DNA from: Lachnospiraceae bacterium
GTDB taxonomy: Bacteria > Bacillota_A > Clostridia > Lachnospirales > Lachnospiraceae
Reading direction: 5' to 3'
Assembly: GCA_017553665.1 (NCBI GenBank)
Contig: JAFZKM010000019.1
Span: 1-5,394 of the forward strand
DNA length: 5,394 bases
Shown here in pieces: positions 1 to 5,308 of the stretch (the first letter of the stretch is position 1; each line of letters begins with the position of its first letter). A model generated the notes under the pieces. The model worked only from the letters and a program-made list of their open reading frames with translations. It had not been told where the DNA came from and did not search any database. The position numbers were made by a program, and so were the translations under genes.

Positions 1-537
1 TACAAACATAAGCCCCGTGATGAACTGGCTGCTGACATTGCCCGCGAGCTCATATTCTCCGCTTTTTAATCCGCCTTCAATGTAAATATGGTCCTCTTCT
101 CTTTTAAAAACGATCCCGTTTTTTTCGCAGATATCCTCATAAATGCCGAAAGGCCTCGAGCGCAGCGTCTCACTTCCGTAGAATCTCGAGGGTCTTCCCG
201 ACAGCATTGCGAGCGCCATGAAAAAACGCATCGTGCTCCCGCTCTCGCGGCATCTGAAATCCGTTATGCCGGCACCAGTCTTTTCGCGAAAGTCTTCTTT
301 TCGCAGCGCCCCTCCGGCGCCTTCTATCGTCACACGGTCCCCTTCTACCTCAGCTTTCGCGCCGAGCGCTCTTATACAGTCGAGCGTTGCCGCGATATCC
401 TGCGACAGATCAACGTTCCGGACCGTGCTCTTTCCGTCCGCAAGCGCGGCGCAGATGATATGCCGGTGCGCCATGCTCTTTGAAGGCGGCGCTGTAACCG
501 TTCCGCGCGCAGCGGATCTTTCAATGTATAAGTTCAT
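1..537 (-). CDS. aroA: 3-phosphoshikimate 1-carboxyvinyltransferase (EPSP synthase), N-terminal part, cut by window edge
   Basis: This gene encodes the enzyme that transfers the enolpyruvyl group of PEP to shikimate-3-phosphate, the sixth shikimate-pathway step, in the cytoplasm. The visible 179 codons are about 40% of the usual ~430 residues; the frame is still open at base 1. Motifs seen: APPSKSMAHR at residues 16-25 (substrate-binding Lys20, Ser21, Arg25), the PEP/glyphosate loop CRESGSTMRF at 96-105, LRSRP at 125-129, and the S3P-binding SSQF at 169-172. The ATG start is supported by GAGG (543-546) five bases upstream and by the family-like N-terminus. It lies 19 nt after the aroQ stop, so it is almost certainly co-transcribed. 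The loop differs from the GNAGTAMRP form of E. coli, and Arg124 of E. coli aligns by eye with Thr124 here. SKSMAHR and RESGST resemble clostridial AroA proteins. Identification is firm; substrate-site consequences are inference. Confidence 0.96.
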   Translation of the reverse strand, partial: MNLYIERSAARGTVTAPPSKSMAHRHIICAALADGKSTVRNVDLSQDIAATLDCIRALGAKAEVEGDRVTIEGAGGALRKEDFREKTGAGITDFRCRESGSTMRFFMALAMLSGRPSRFYGSETLRSRPFGIYEDICEKNGIVFKREEDHIYIEGGLKSGEYELAGNVSSQFITGLMFV

Positions 538-556
538 CTTATCCTCACTATCACAT

Positions 557-994
557 TCACTTATCGCTGTATCTGTCCGCCAGATGATCTATCGCCTCAA
601 TATAGCCCTGCAGCCCATGTCCCGTGATCGTCTTCTCGCAGGCGGCGCGGATATAGCTGATCTGCCTGAAATCCTCGCGGCTTGACACATCCGATATATG
701 TACCTCGACCATCGGTATGCTGACTGCCTTCGCCGCGTCCAGGATCGCGATGCTTGTGTGCGTATACGCGCCGGGATTTATCACGATGCCGTCGGTATTG
801 CCGTAGGACTGCTGGATAAAGTCCACAAGGTCACCCTCATGATTGCTCTGCAGCAGCTCGACATCTATCCCGCGTTCCGCGCAGTGTTCCTTTATCATAT
901 TGCAGAGACTTTCGTAATTCTCATTTCCGTAAATGCCCGGCTCCCTGATGCCCAGCATGTTCAGGTTAGGTCCGTTAATAACCTTTATCTTCAT
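557..994 (-). CDS. aroQ: 3-dehydroquinate dehydratase, type II
   Basis: This type II dehydroquinase dehydrates 3-dehydroquinate to 3-dehydroshikimate (third shikimate-pathway step); the family forms a cytoplasmic dodecamer unrelated to type I AroD. The 145-residue length is typical. Family motifs run in order: INGPNLNMLG at 6-15, Arg17 and the catalytic Tyr22 in REPGIYG, QSNHEGDLVD at 49-58, NPGAYTHTS at 73-81 (Asn73, His79), EVH at 97-99 with catalytic His99, then RED-FR with Arg110. All expected active-site residues are present. The ATG at 994 is chosen because the family begins at MKIKVINGPN and a GGAG (1000-1003) lies five bases upstream. An in-frame TTG at 1054 would add 20 unlike-family residues and overlap aroE, so it is rejected. 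The gene lies 46 nt after aroE and 19 nt before aroA. Confidence 0.97.
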   Translation of the reverse strand: MKIKVINGPNLNMLGIREPGIYGNENYESLCNMIKEHCAERGIDVELLQSNHEGDLVDFIQQSYGNTDGIVINPGAYTHTSIAILDAAKAVSIPMVEVHISDVSSREDFRQISYIRAACEKTITGHGLQGYIEAIDHLADRYSDK

Positions 995-998
995 CGCT

Positions 999-1006
999 TC
1001 TCCGTT
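999..1006 (-). promoter_or_regulatory. Ribosome binding site of aroQ
   Basis: On the minus strand this reads AACGGAGA, with its GGAG core five bases before the ATG at 994. It decides the start in favour of ATG 994 over the upstream TTG at 1054. The same octamer precedes aroC and aroE. Confidence 0.8.
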
Positions 1007-1008
1007 CC

Positions 1009-1022
1009 GTGCCTTCCGGCAC
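1009..1022 (-). other. Small GNRA-type hairpin just upstream of the aroQ ribosome binding site
   Basis: The minus strand reads GTGCC-GGAA-GGCAC: a perfect 5-bp G+C-rich stem closed by a GGAA tetraloop, which fits the stable GNRA class. It sits in the 46-nt aroE-aroQ spacer, with the aroQ GGAG core five bases downstream. No T-tract follows, so it is not a terminator. A role in mRNA stability or translation initiation is possible but is inference. Confidence 0.4.
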
Positions 1023-1040
1023 TGCTCCCATGCGTCAGGA

Positions 1041-1802
1041 CTATTCCCGCTCAAGAAAATAACGTGTGATCTCTTCGGCCTTTTCCTCGTCGATCTTCTC
1101 GCCGGAAAAATACTCCGCCGCGGCTACTGCCTGCCTCACCAGCATCCTGAGGCCCCCCACTGCAGGGATGCCCTTTTCCCTCGCCTGTTTCATCAACAAT
1201 GTCTCGCGAGGATTGGCGATCACATCTATAACGCCCTTAAGGCCGTGAAACCGGTCAAGCTCAACAGGACACGCGTCGGTCTTCGGAAACATCCCGACCG
1301 GCGTGGCGTTTATTATATAGTCCGCGTCCCGGAAGTTCTTGTACGCTTCCTCATATGTGCCCGCTCCGTCCCTTCCGCTGCGGCTCACGTTCTTTATCAC
1401 TTCGGCTCCGAGGCTCGCGCACACCGCGCGGGCGGTCTTCGAAGTCCCGCCTGTACCCAGTATCAGAATTGTACTACCGCTGTAGTCGTGTCCCTCACTC
1501 CGCATCAGATTTTTAAGTCCGATGAAATCCGTATTGTATCCGTACAGCTTTCCGTCACGGTTCACGATCGTATTGACCGCGCCTATCGCCGCCGCCCTTT
1601 CATCGATCGAATCGAGGTACTGGATAACACGCTCCTTGTAAGGGATCGTCACATTAATCCCGCGAAAATCCTTCGCCCGCATGAACGCGTCGAGCCCGTC
1701 CTGCGGTATTTCGCAAAGCTCATACGGATACAGCCCGATCTTTCCGTGTATCTCGGCGGAAATGCTGTGCCCGAGCTTTTCTCCTATCAGTCCGTACTGC
1801 AT
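1041..1802 (-). CDS. aroE: Shikimate dehydrogenase (NADP+)
   Basis: This enzyme reduces 3-dehydroshikimate to shikimate with NADPH. The 253 residues are a little shorter than the usual 270-290. The N-terminal substrate domain shows LIGEKLGHSISAEIH at 5-19 (shikimate-binding Ser13 and Ser15), NVTIPYK at 50-56 with the catalytic Lys56, GAVNT at 74-78 (Asn77) and NTD at 90-92 with the catalytic Asp92. The Rossmann domain has the glycine-rich GTGGTSK at 116-122, then INATPVGMFP at 164-173. The C-terminal GGLRMLVRQA at 216-225 carries the conserved Gln224. ATG 1802 is supported by AACGGAGA (1808-1815) with GGAG six bases upstream. The classical AroE pattern of Lys, Asn, Asp and Gln argues against a YdiB- or quinate-type paralogue, though cofactor choice cannot be proven by eye. 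It lies 69 nt after aroC and 46 nt before aroQ. Confidence 0.96.
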   Translation of the reverse strand: MQYGLIGEKLGHSISAEIHGKIGLYPYELCEIPQDGLDAFMRAKDFRGINVTIPYKERVIQYLDSIDERAAAIGAVNTIVNRDGKLYGYNTDFIGLKNLMRSEGHDYSGSTILILGTGGTSKTARAVCASLGAEVIKNVSRSGRDGAGTYEEAYKNFRDADYIINATPVGMFPKTDACPVELDRFHGLKGVIDVIANPRETLLMKQAREKGIPAVGGLRMLVRQAVAAAEYFSGEKIDEEKAEEITRYFLERE

Positions 1803-1841
1803 ATCTGTCTCCGTTTCGTGTCCTTGTGCCCGATACCCTGA

Positions 1842-1851
1842 GCCGGCCGGC
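1842..1851. repeat. GCCGGCCGGC palindrome in the aroC-aroE spacer
   Basis: This is a perfect 10-bp palindrome of overlapping CCGG units inside the 69-nt spacer between the aroC stop and the aroE ribosome binding site. As RNA it folds only into a 3-bp stem or pairs between molecules, and no T-tract follows, so it is not a terminator. Function unknown. Confidence 0.35.
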
Positions 1852-1871
1852 CCCTTTCATCCCGATCCCGC

Positions 1872-2963
1872 TCAGCTGCAAAACCAGTCTGTTCCGTATC
1901 TTCCGCTCAGAATATCGTACAGCACCAGCGCCGTGATACTGTCGACAACGACCCTCGCGCGGTGAATGATCGCCGGGTCGTGGCGTCCGTTTATCTGAAG
2001 ATCCGCGTTCTCTTCCGTATTGATATCAATGCTCTTCTGCTCCGTGTAGATAGAAGGTGTGGGCTTTACCGCACATCTGAAGATCACCGGCATTCCGTTC
2101 GTGATCCCGCCGTTGATGCCGCCGTTGTGGTTCGTCGTCGTAACGATCTTTCCGTCCTTGTTCCTGATGGGATCGTTGAATTCGCTGCCCATGGCATTTA
2201 CCATGTCGAAGCCCGCTCCGAACTGCACTCCCTTGATCGCGGGTATCCCGAAAAGCGCATGTGAAAGAAGTCCTTCGACCGTATCGAACCAGGGCTCGCC
2301 GACGCCTGCGGGAAGTCCGATGACCGCAGTCTCGAGCACACCGCCCGTGCTGTCCCCGACCGCGGCTGCCTCTTCAACGGCCTTTTTCATGTTTTCGCCG
2401 GCAGCAGGGTCAAGCACCGCAAATTCCGAAGCGTTCAGCTTGTCTATATCCGCCTTCAGGTCGATAAATGCCCTGTCCTTTATATCGTGCAGTCTTTCAA
2501 TATGGGTTCCGATGAAGATCCCCTTTTTCCGCAGGGCTTCGATCACTATCGCGCCCACGGCCACCGGCCCTGCAGTGATCCTTCCGCTGAAATGACCGCC
2601 GCCGCGGTAATCCTCAAAGCCGTGATATTTGCAGTGCGCCGCGTAATCGGCGTGTCCGGGTCTCGCGATCCTCGGCGCGTTCTCATAATCCTTGCTCCGC
2701 TGCGCGGTATTCGGTATCAGGATACAAAGAGGCGTTCCCGTGGTCCTGCCGTTAAATACGCCGCTCACGATCGTGTACTCATCTGCCTCGACCCTGCCGG
2801 TAGAGATCGCTCCGACAGGTCTCCTGAGGGTCAGCTGGGATCTTATGAAATCTTCGTTTACCTCAAGTCCCGGCGCGAGCCCGTCAAGCACGGCGCCGAT
2901 ATAAGGTCCGTGGCTCTCGCCGAACAATGTGATCTGCAAATTCTGTCCGAAACTGTTCTTCAT
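1872..2963 (-). CDS. aroC: Chorismate synthase
   Basis: This enzyme converts EPSP to chorismate by anti-1,4-elimination of phosphate, needing reduced FMN; it is the last common step before the aromatic amino acid branches. The 363 residues match the monofunctional bacterial form, with no added flavin reductase domain. Seen in order: GESHGPYIGAVLDG at 15-28 with catalytic His18, RRPVG at 47-51, RPGHADY at 101-107 with the second catalytic His104, YRGGGHFSGR at 119-128, GDSTGG at 203-208, HNGGINGGITNG at 279-290, and RHDPAIIHRAR at 327-337. The IHRAR segment differs from the common VPRAV form but matches what I recall of clostridial sequences. ATG 2963 has a GGAG (2970-2973) six bases upstream. 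Placement after aroB and before aroE fits a single operon. Confidence 0.97.
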   Translation of the reverse strand: MKNSFGQNLQITLFGESHGPYIGAVLDGLAPGLEVNEDFIRSQLTLRRPVGAISTGRVEADEYTIVSGVFNGRTTGTPLCILIPNTAQRSKDYENAPRIARPGHADYAAHCKYHGFEDYRGGGHFSGRITAGPVAVGAIVIEALRKKGIFIGTHIERLHDIKDRAFIDLKADIDKLNASEFAVLDPAAGENMKKAVEEAAAVGDSTGGVLETAVIGLPAGVGEPWFDTVEGLLSHALFGIPAIKGVQFGAGFDMVNAMGSEFNDPIRNKDGKIVTTTNHNGGINGGITNGMPVIFRCAVKPTPSIYTEQKSIDINTEENADLQINGRHDPAIIHRARVVVDSITALVLYDILSGRYGTDWFCS

Positions 2964-2998
2964 GGCTTTCTCCGTTTTTCTTTCTCAAGCTGTCTTTC

Positions 2999-3014
2999 CC
3001 GGCCTGTCTGCCGG
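2999..3014 (-). other. Small hairpin in the aroB-aroC spacer
   Basis: The minus strand reads CCGGC-AGACAG-GCCGG, a 5-bp G+C stem with a 6-nt loop in the middle of the 76-nt spacer. The bases after it (GAAAGACAG) are not T-rich, so an intrinsic terminator is unlikely. It may be an mRNA processing or stability element, which is inference, or chance. Confidence 0.3.
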
Positions 3015-3039
3015 TTTGATCCGCTGCCCTGACGCGTCT

Positions 3040-4050
3040 TTACGCCAGCACAAGTTCCAGCCTGCTCTTTGCCTGGGCCGGCGTCATATCGCGAAACTCA
3101 AAGCTCCCGACTTCGGGAACGAATACCGAAGATATCACGCTGCCGTTTCCCTTCTTGTCATGCGCGACTGCTGCCGCTGCCTGCTCGAGATCGAACTCCG
3201 CATGTTCCGGAAGTCCGAATTTCCTGAGTACCGCGCCCAGCCTCTGTCTTACCTCGGGCGCGCACATGACTGTCATGCCTGCCGCCACGCACTCTCCGTG
3301 GAGATACCTTCCTCCGCACGAAACCTCGATCCCGTGTCCCAATGTATGTCCGAAATTAAGGACCTTGCGAAGTCCCGCTTCCTTTTCGTCCTCTTCGACA
3401 ACCCGTCTTTTTATATCTATCGCCCTGGCGATATAGGGCACAAGATCGTCCGAAGCGTCCATCTTCTCAATGTCTTCAAACAGGTCCTTATCAAAGGTCA
3501 GCGCCATCTTTATCGCCTCGGCAAAGCCGTTCGCCTTCTGCCTCTCATCGAGGGTATCGAGCACCTCGGGATCGATGATGACCTTCGAGGGCTGGTAAAA
3601 GCTTCCGACAATGTTCTTTACTCCGCCGAAATTCACGCCGGTCTTGCCGCCGATCGAGGAATCCACCTGTGAGAGCACTGTCGTCGGAACATTGTAAAAC
3701 TCGATGCCTCTCATATAACAGGACGCCGCGAATGCGGCAACATCCCCGACAACTCCGCCCCCGACCGCGACCACGCAGTCCTTACGGGAAAAACCGTTGT
3801 CGAGCATGAATTGCTGAAGCGAAGCGAACGCGTCAAGGTTCTTGCCTTCCTCTCCGCCGTCGATCACCGCGATCACGGCTTCCTTCGCCTGTTTCGCCAC
3901 GGTTTTCGCGTATTCCTGCGGAACATTCTTATCGGTAACGACCAGCACGCGCCGGTTCAGATCGCACTCCTCACCTATGCGTGACAGGATTCCCCTTTTG
4001 ATCCGGATATCATATTCATGCCCCGGGATATTAACTCTGATAGTCTCCAC
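3040..4050 (-). CDS. aroB: 3-dehydroquinate synthase
   Basis: This metal- and NAD-dependent enzyme cyclises DAHP to 3-dehydroquinate, the second shikimate-pathway step. The 336 residues are near the usual 340-365. The N-terminal NAD-binding half shows DGGEEGKN at 64-71, GGGVVGDVAAF at 97-107 and PTTVLSQVDSSIGGKTGVN at 122-140, followed by KNIVGSF at 145-151. The C-terminal half has the metal ligands by alignment to the fungal enzyme: Glu178 in GFAEAIK, His235 in NFGHTLGH and His251 in LHGE, with His239 as the conserved active-site histidine. DKK is at 298-300. The start is GTG: no ATG is in frame before Met113, and AAAGGCGGAG (4056-4065) lies upstream at good spacing. It follows pheA by 33 nt and precedes aroC by 76 nt. 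2-deoxy-scyllo-inosose synthase-like relatives exist, but the aro context makes AroB the clear call. Confidence 0.97.
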   Translation of the reverse strand: METIRVNIPGHEYDIRIKRGILSRIGEECDLNRRVLVVTDKNVPQEYAKTVAKQAKEAVIAVIDGGEEGKNLDAFASLQQFMLDNGFSRKDCVVAVGGGVVGDVAAFAASCYMRGIEFYNVPTTVLSQVDSSIGGKTGVNFGGVKNIVGSFYQPSKVIIDPEVLDTLDERQKANGFAEAIKMALTFDKDLFEDIEKMDASDDLVPYIARAIDIKRRVVEEDEKEAGLRKVLNFGHTLGHGIEVSCGGRYLHGECVAAGMTVMCAPEVRQRLGAVLRKFGLPEHAEFDLEQAAAAVAHDKKGNGSVISSVFVPEVGSFEFRDMTPAQAKSRLELVLA

Positions 4051-4055
4051 TTATG

Positions 4056-4065
4056 CTCCGCCTTT
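4056..4065 (-). promoter_or_regulatory. Ribosome binding site of aroB (GTG start)
   Basis: The minus strand reads AAAGGCGGAG, with the GGAG core five bases before GTG 4050. An ATG at 4068 is in the same frame but meets a TAA at 4053-4051 directly before the GTG, so it cannot start aroB. This site therefore fixes the GTG start. Confidence 0.75.
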
Positions 4066-4070
4066 CATCG

Positions 4071-4078
4071 GTCCGGAC
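4071..4078. repeat. GTCCGGAC palindrome in the pheA-aroB spacer
   Basis: This is an 8-bp perfect palindrome centred on CCGG in the 33-nt spacer. It is too short for a stable RNA hairpin by itself. It is listed because a CCGG-centred inverted repeat recurs in four consecutive spacers of this operon. Function unknown. Confidence 0.25.
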
Positions 4079-4083
4079 TGCGC

Positions 4084-5190
4084 TCATACACGCGTTCCGG
4101 GCTTGTAGGTTCCCAGTACCTTGAAAAATTCGCAGTTCTTTTTCAGGTCCGCCAGCATCTTCTCTCCGTTCTCGGAACTTAAGCGTCCCTCAACCTCGGT
4201 GTAGAAATAATACTGCCAGTTTCTGTCCTTTAACGGGCGGCTTCTGATAACGCGCATGCTGTAGCCGTATCTTCCCAGGATCGAAAGCGTCTCGGCAAGC
4301 GTTCCCGCCTCATTTCTGATCGTAAACATCAGGATAAATGTGCTGTATTCATCATCATTCTTCATCGAATCCGCGCTCTTTGAGAAAACCGCGAAACGCG
4401 TGGTATTCTGCGAGCTCTCGTTGATATCATGGTCAATGATGTTCAGTCCGTACAGGTCCGCGGTCTCGACCGAAGCTATCGATCCGACGGTTACATCGCC
4501 CCTGTCGGCAACCTGCTTCGCGGCCCTCGCCGTATTCTCCGCCTGGATTACCTCGTAGCCGTGCTTGCGGATAAAGCCCGCGCACTGGTCGAGCGCCTGA
4601 GGATGACTGATCACGGTCTTTATCGTATCGGCGGTCGCTCCGGGCACTCCGAGCAGGCACTGTGAAACAGGCAGCTCGTAAACTCCGTTTATGAAAAGGT
4701 CTCCGTCAAACATCAGATCGGCGACCTGTCCGACCTCTCCGGCGTAGCTGTTCTCGATCGGGAGCACCGCCAGATCGCATTCGCCTGAGCGGACCGCGTT
4801 ATAGGCATCGGCAAAGCACTTGTACGGGATACGCGAAGCCTCGGGAAATATCCTTCCCGCGCAGATGCTCGCGAAAGAGCCCTCAATGCCGCTGTACGCC
4901 ACGCGGAGTCCCTCGGAAAGGCGGTGCTGGTACTTCTTCGAAATGTCCAGCATCCCTGTCAGGAACTCGCGGTAATACGGCTCATACTCGCGGTTCGAAA
5001 TCTTCTGCGTATTGCGCTCGATGAGTATCTTCTCCCTTCCCTTGTCAAGGATCGGGAGTCCCTTCTCGCGTTTATATGCGGCAATCTCAGCGGCACAGGC
5101 CATTCTCTGTTCGAAAAGCCCTGCCATCTCGCCGTCTATTTTTTCGATCCGGTCTCTTAAGATGTCAATCTTATTTTCCCTGTCTGGCAT
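4084..5190 (-). CDS. pheA: Bifunctional chorismate mutase / prephenate dehydratase (P-protein)
   Basis: This fused enzyme turns chorismate into prephenate and then phenylpyruvate, the committed route to phenylalanine. It has 368 residues, close to the ~386 of E. coli. Residues 1-90 form an AroQ-type chorismate mutase; every E. coli active-site residue has a match: Arg12, Arg29, Lys40, Asp49, Arg52, Glu53 and Gln88. Residues ~96-270 are prephenate dehydratase, with PIENS at 144-148 and NTTRF at 262-266 holding the catalytic Thr264. Residues ~284-365 are a C-terminal ACT regulatory domain. There the E. coli Phe-binding GALV and ESRP motifs read GTLA (296-299) and RSRP (316-319), so feedback binding may differ. 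ATG 5190 is chosen because AAGGAA (5197-5202) lies six bases upstream and the mutase starts at once; an in-frame GTG at 5280 would add 30 unlike-family residues. It is the first gene after the 118-nt spacer. Confidence 0.97.
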   Translation of the reverse strand: MPDRENKIDILRDRIEKIDGEMAGLFEQRMACAAEIAAYKREKGLPILDKGREKILIERNTQKISNREYEPYYREFLTGMLDISKKYQHRLSEGLRVAYSGIEGSFASICAGRIFPEASRIPYKCFADAYNAVRSGECDLAVLPIENSYAGEVGQVADLMFDGDLFINGVYELPVSQCLLGVPGATADTIKTVISHPQALDQCAGFIRKHGYEVIQAENTARAAKQVADRGDVTVGSIASVETADLYGLNIIDHDINESSQNTTRFAVFSKSADSMKNDDEYSTFILMFTIRNEAGTLAETLSILGRYGYSMRVIRSRPLKDRNWQYYFYTEVEGRLSSENGEKMLADLKKNCEFFKVLGTYKPGTRV

Positions 5191-5196
5191 AATAGG

Positions 5197-5202
5197 TTCC
5201 TT
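5197..5202 (-). promoter_or_regulatory. Ribosome binding site of pheA
   Basis: The minus strand reads AAGGAA (within AGAAGGAAC), six bases before ATG 5190. It supports this start over the in-frame GTG at 5280. Confidence 0.75.
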
Positions 5203-5212
5203 CTTATCACGT

Positions 5213-5232
5213 AAAAAATCAGCGGGTCCGAT
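5213..5232 (-). terminator. Candidate leader terminator/attenuator upstream of pheA (weak)
   Basis: The minus strand reads ATCGG-ACCCG-CTGAT followed at once by a run of T. The 5-bp stem includes one G-U pair, so it is weak. It ends about 23 nt before the pheA start, where a terminator would sit between the promoter region and the gene, as in attenuation. No T-box sequence or Phe-rich leader peptide is visible, so a regulatory role is speculation and chance is possible. Confidence 0.25.
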
Positions 5233-5245
5233 ATCATGGGCGCAC

Positions 5246-5266
5246 GAAACAAAGCACAACGTGCCT
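5246..5266 (-). terminator. Candidate intrinsic terminator of glnS (weak)
   Basis: The minus strand reads AGGCAC-GTT-GTGCTT followed by TGTTTC. This gives a 6-bp stem with one G-U pair, a 3-nt loop and a short interrupted T-tract, beginning 43 nt after the glnS stop. Position fits the end of glnS, but the T-tract is poor. A weak promoter-like pair on the minus strand (TTGTGC at 5254-5259 and TGATAT at 5231-5236, 17-nt spacer) overlaps it, with only about 3 of 6 matches in each box. Whether pheA has its own promoter or is read through from glnS cannot be decided here. Confidence 0.3.
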
Positions 5267-5308
5267 GCTCCCCTCCCCACTTTCGCAATATCGAACTCGC
5301 TGTTATCA

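Noticed and set aside
88..685. Plus-strand open frames of 131 and 155 codons near the left edge
   Set aside because: The minus strand here encodes the AroA N-terminus and the AroQ C-terminus with clear motifs; these frames are shadows.
995..1054. Extended aroQ start at TTG 1054 overlapping the aroE end
   Set aside because: The extra 20 residues precede the near-invariant family N-terminus, and ATG 994 has a well-spaced GGAG.
933..1841. 302-codon plus-strand open frame covering aroE and part of aroQ
   Set aside because: It lies wholly antisense to two genes with full family motifs, shows no recognisable domain, and its protein is rich in Arg, His and Pro as expected of a shadow frame in G+C-rich DNA.
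3031..3038. GACGCGTC palindrome next to the aroB stop codon
   Set aside because: It is short, has no repeat partner and no T-tract, and is expected by chance at this base composition.
2929..3672. 247-codon plus-strand open frame antisense to aroB
   Set aside because: It is antisense to the conserved AroB metal-binding region, has no recognisable motif, and other plus-strand frames across the window behave the same way.
4433..4660. 75-codon minus-strand open frame inside pheA
   Set aside because: It is an alternative frame within the conserved prephenate dehydratase domain, with an Arg/Gly-rich composition and no independent support.
5191..5280. Extended pheA start at GTG 5280 adding 30 residues
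   Set aside because: The added segment resembles no part of chorismate mutase, and ATG 5190 has its own ribosome binding site and starts right at the mutase domain.
5191..5308. T-box or other riboswitch leader before pheA
   Set aside because: The spacer is only 118 nt and no T-box consensus or specifier-loop architecture was seen; only weak hairpins are present.
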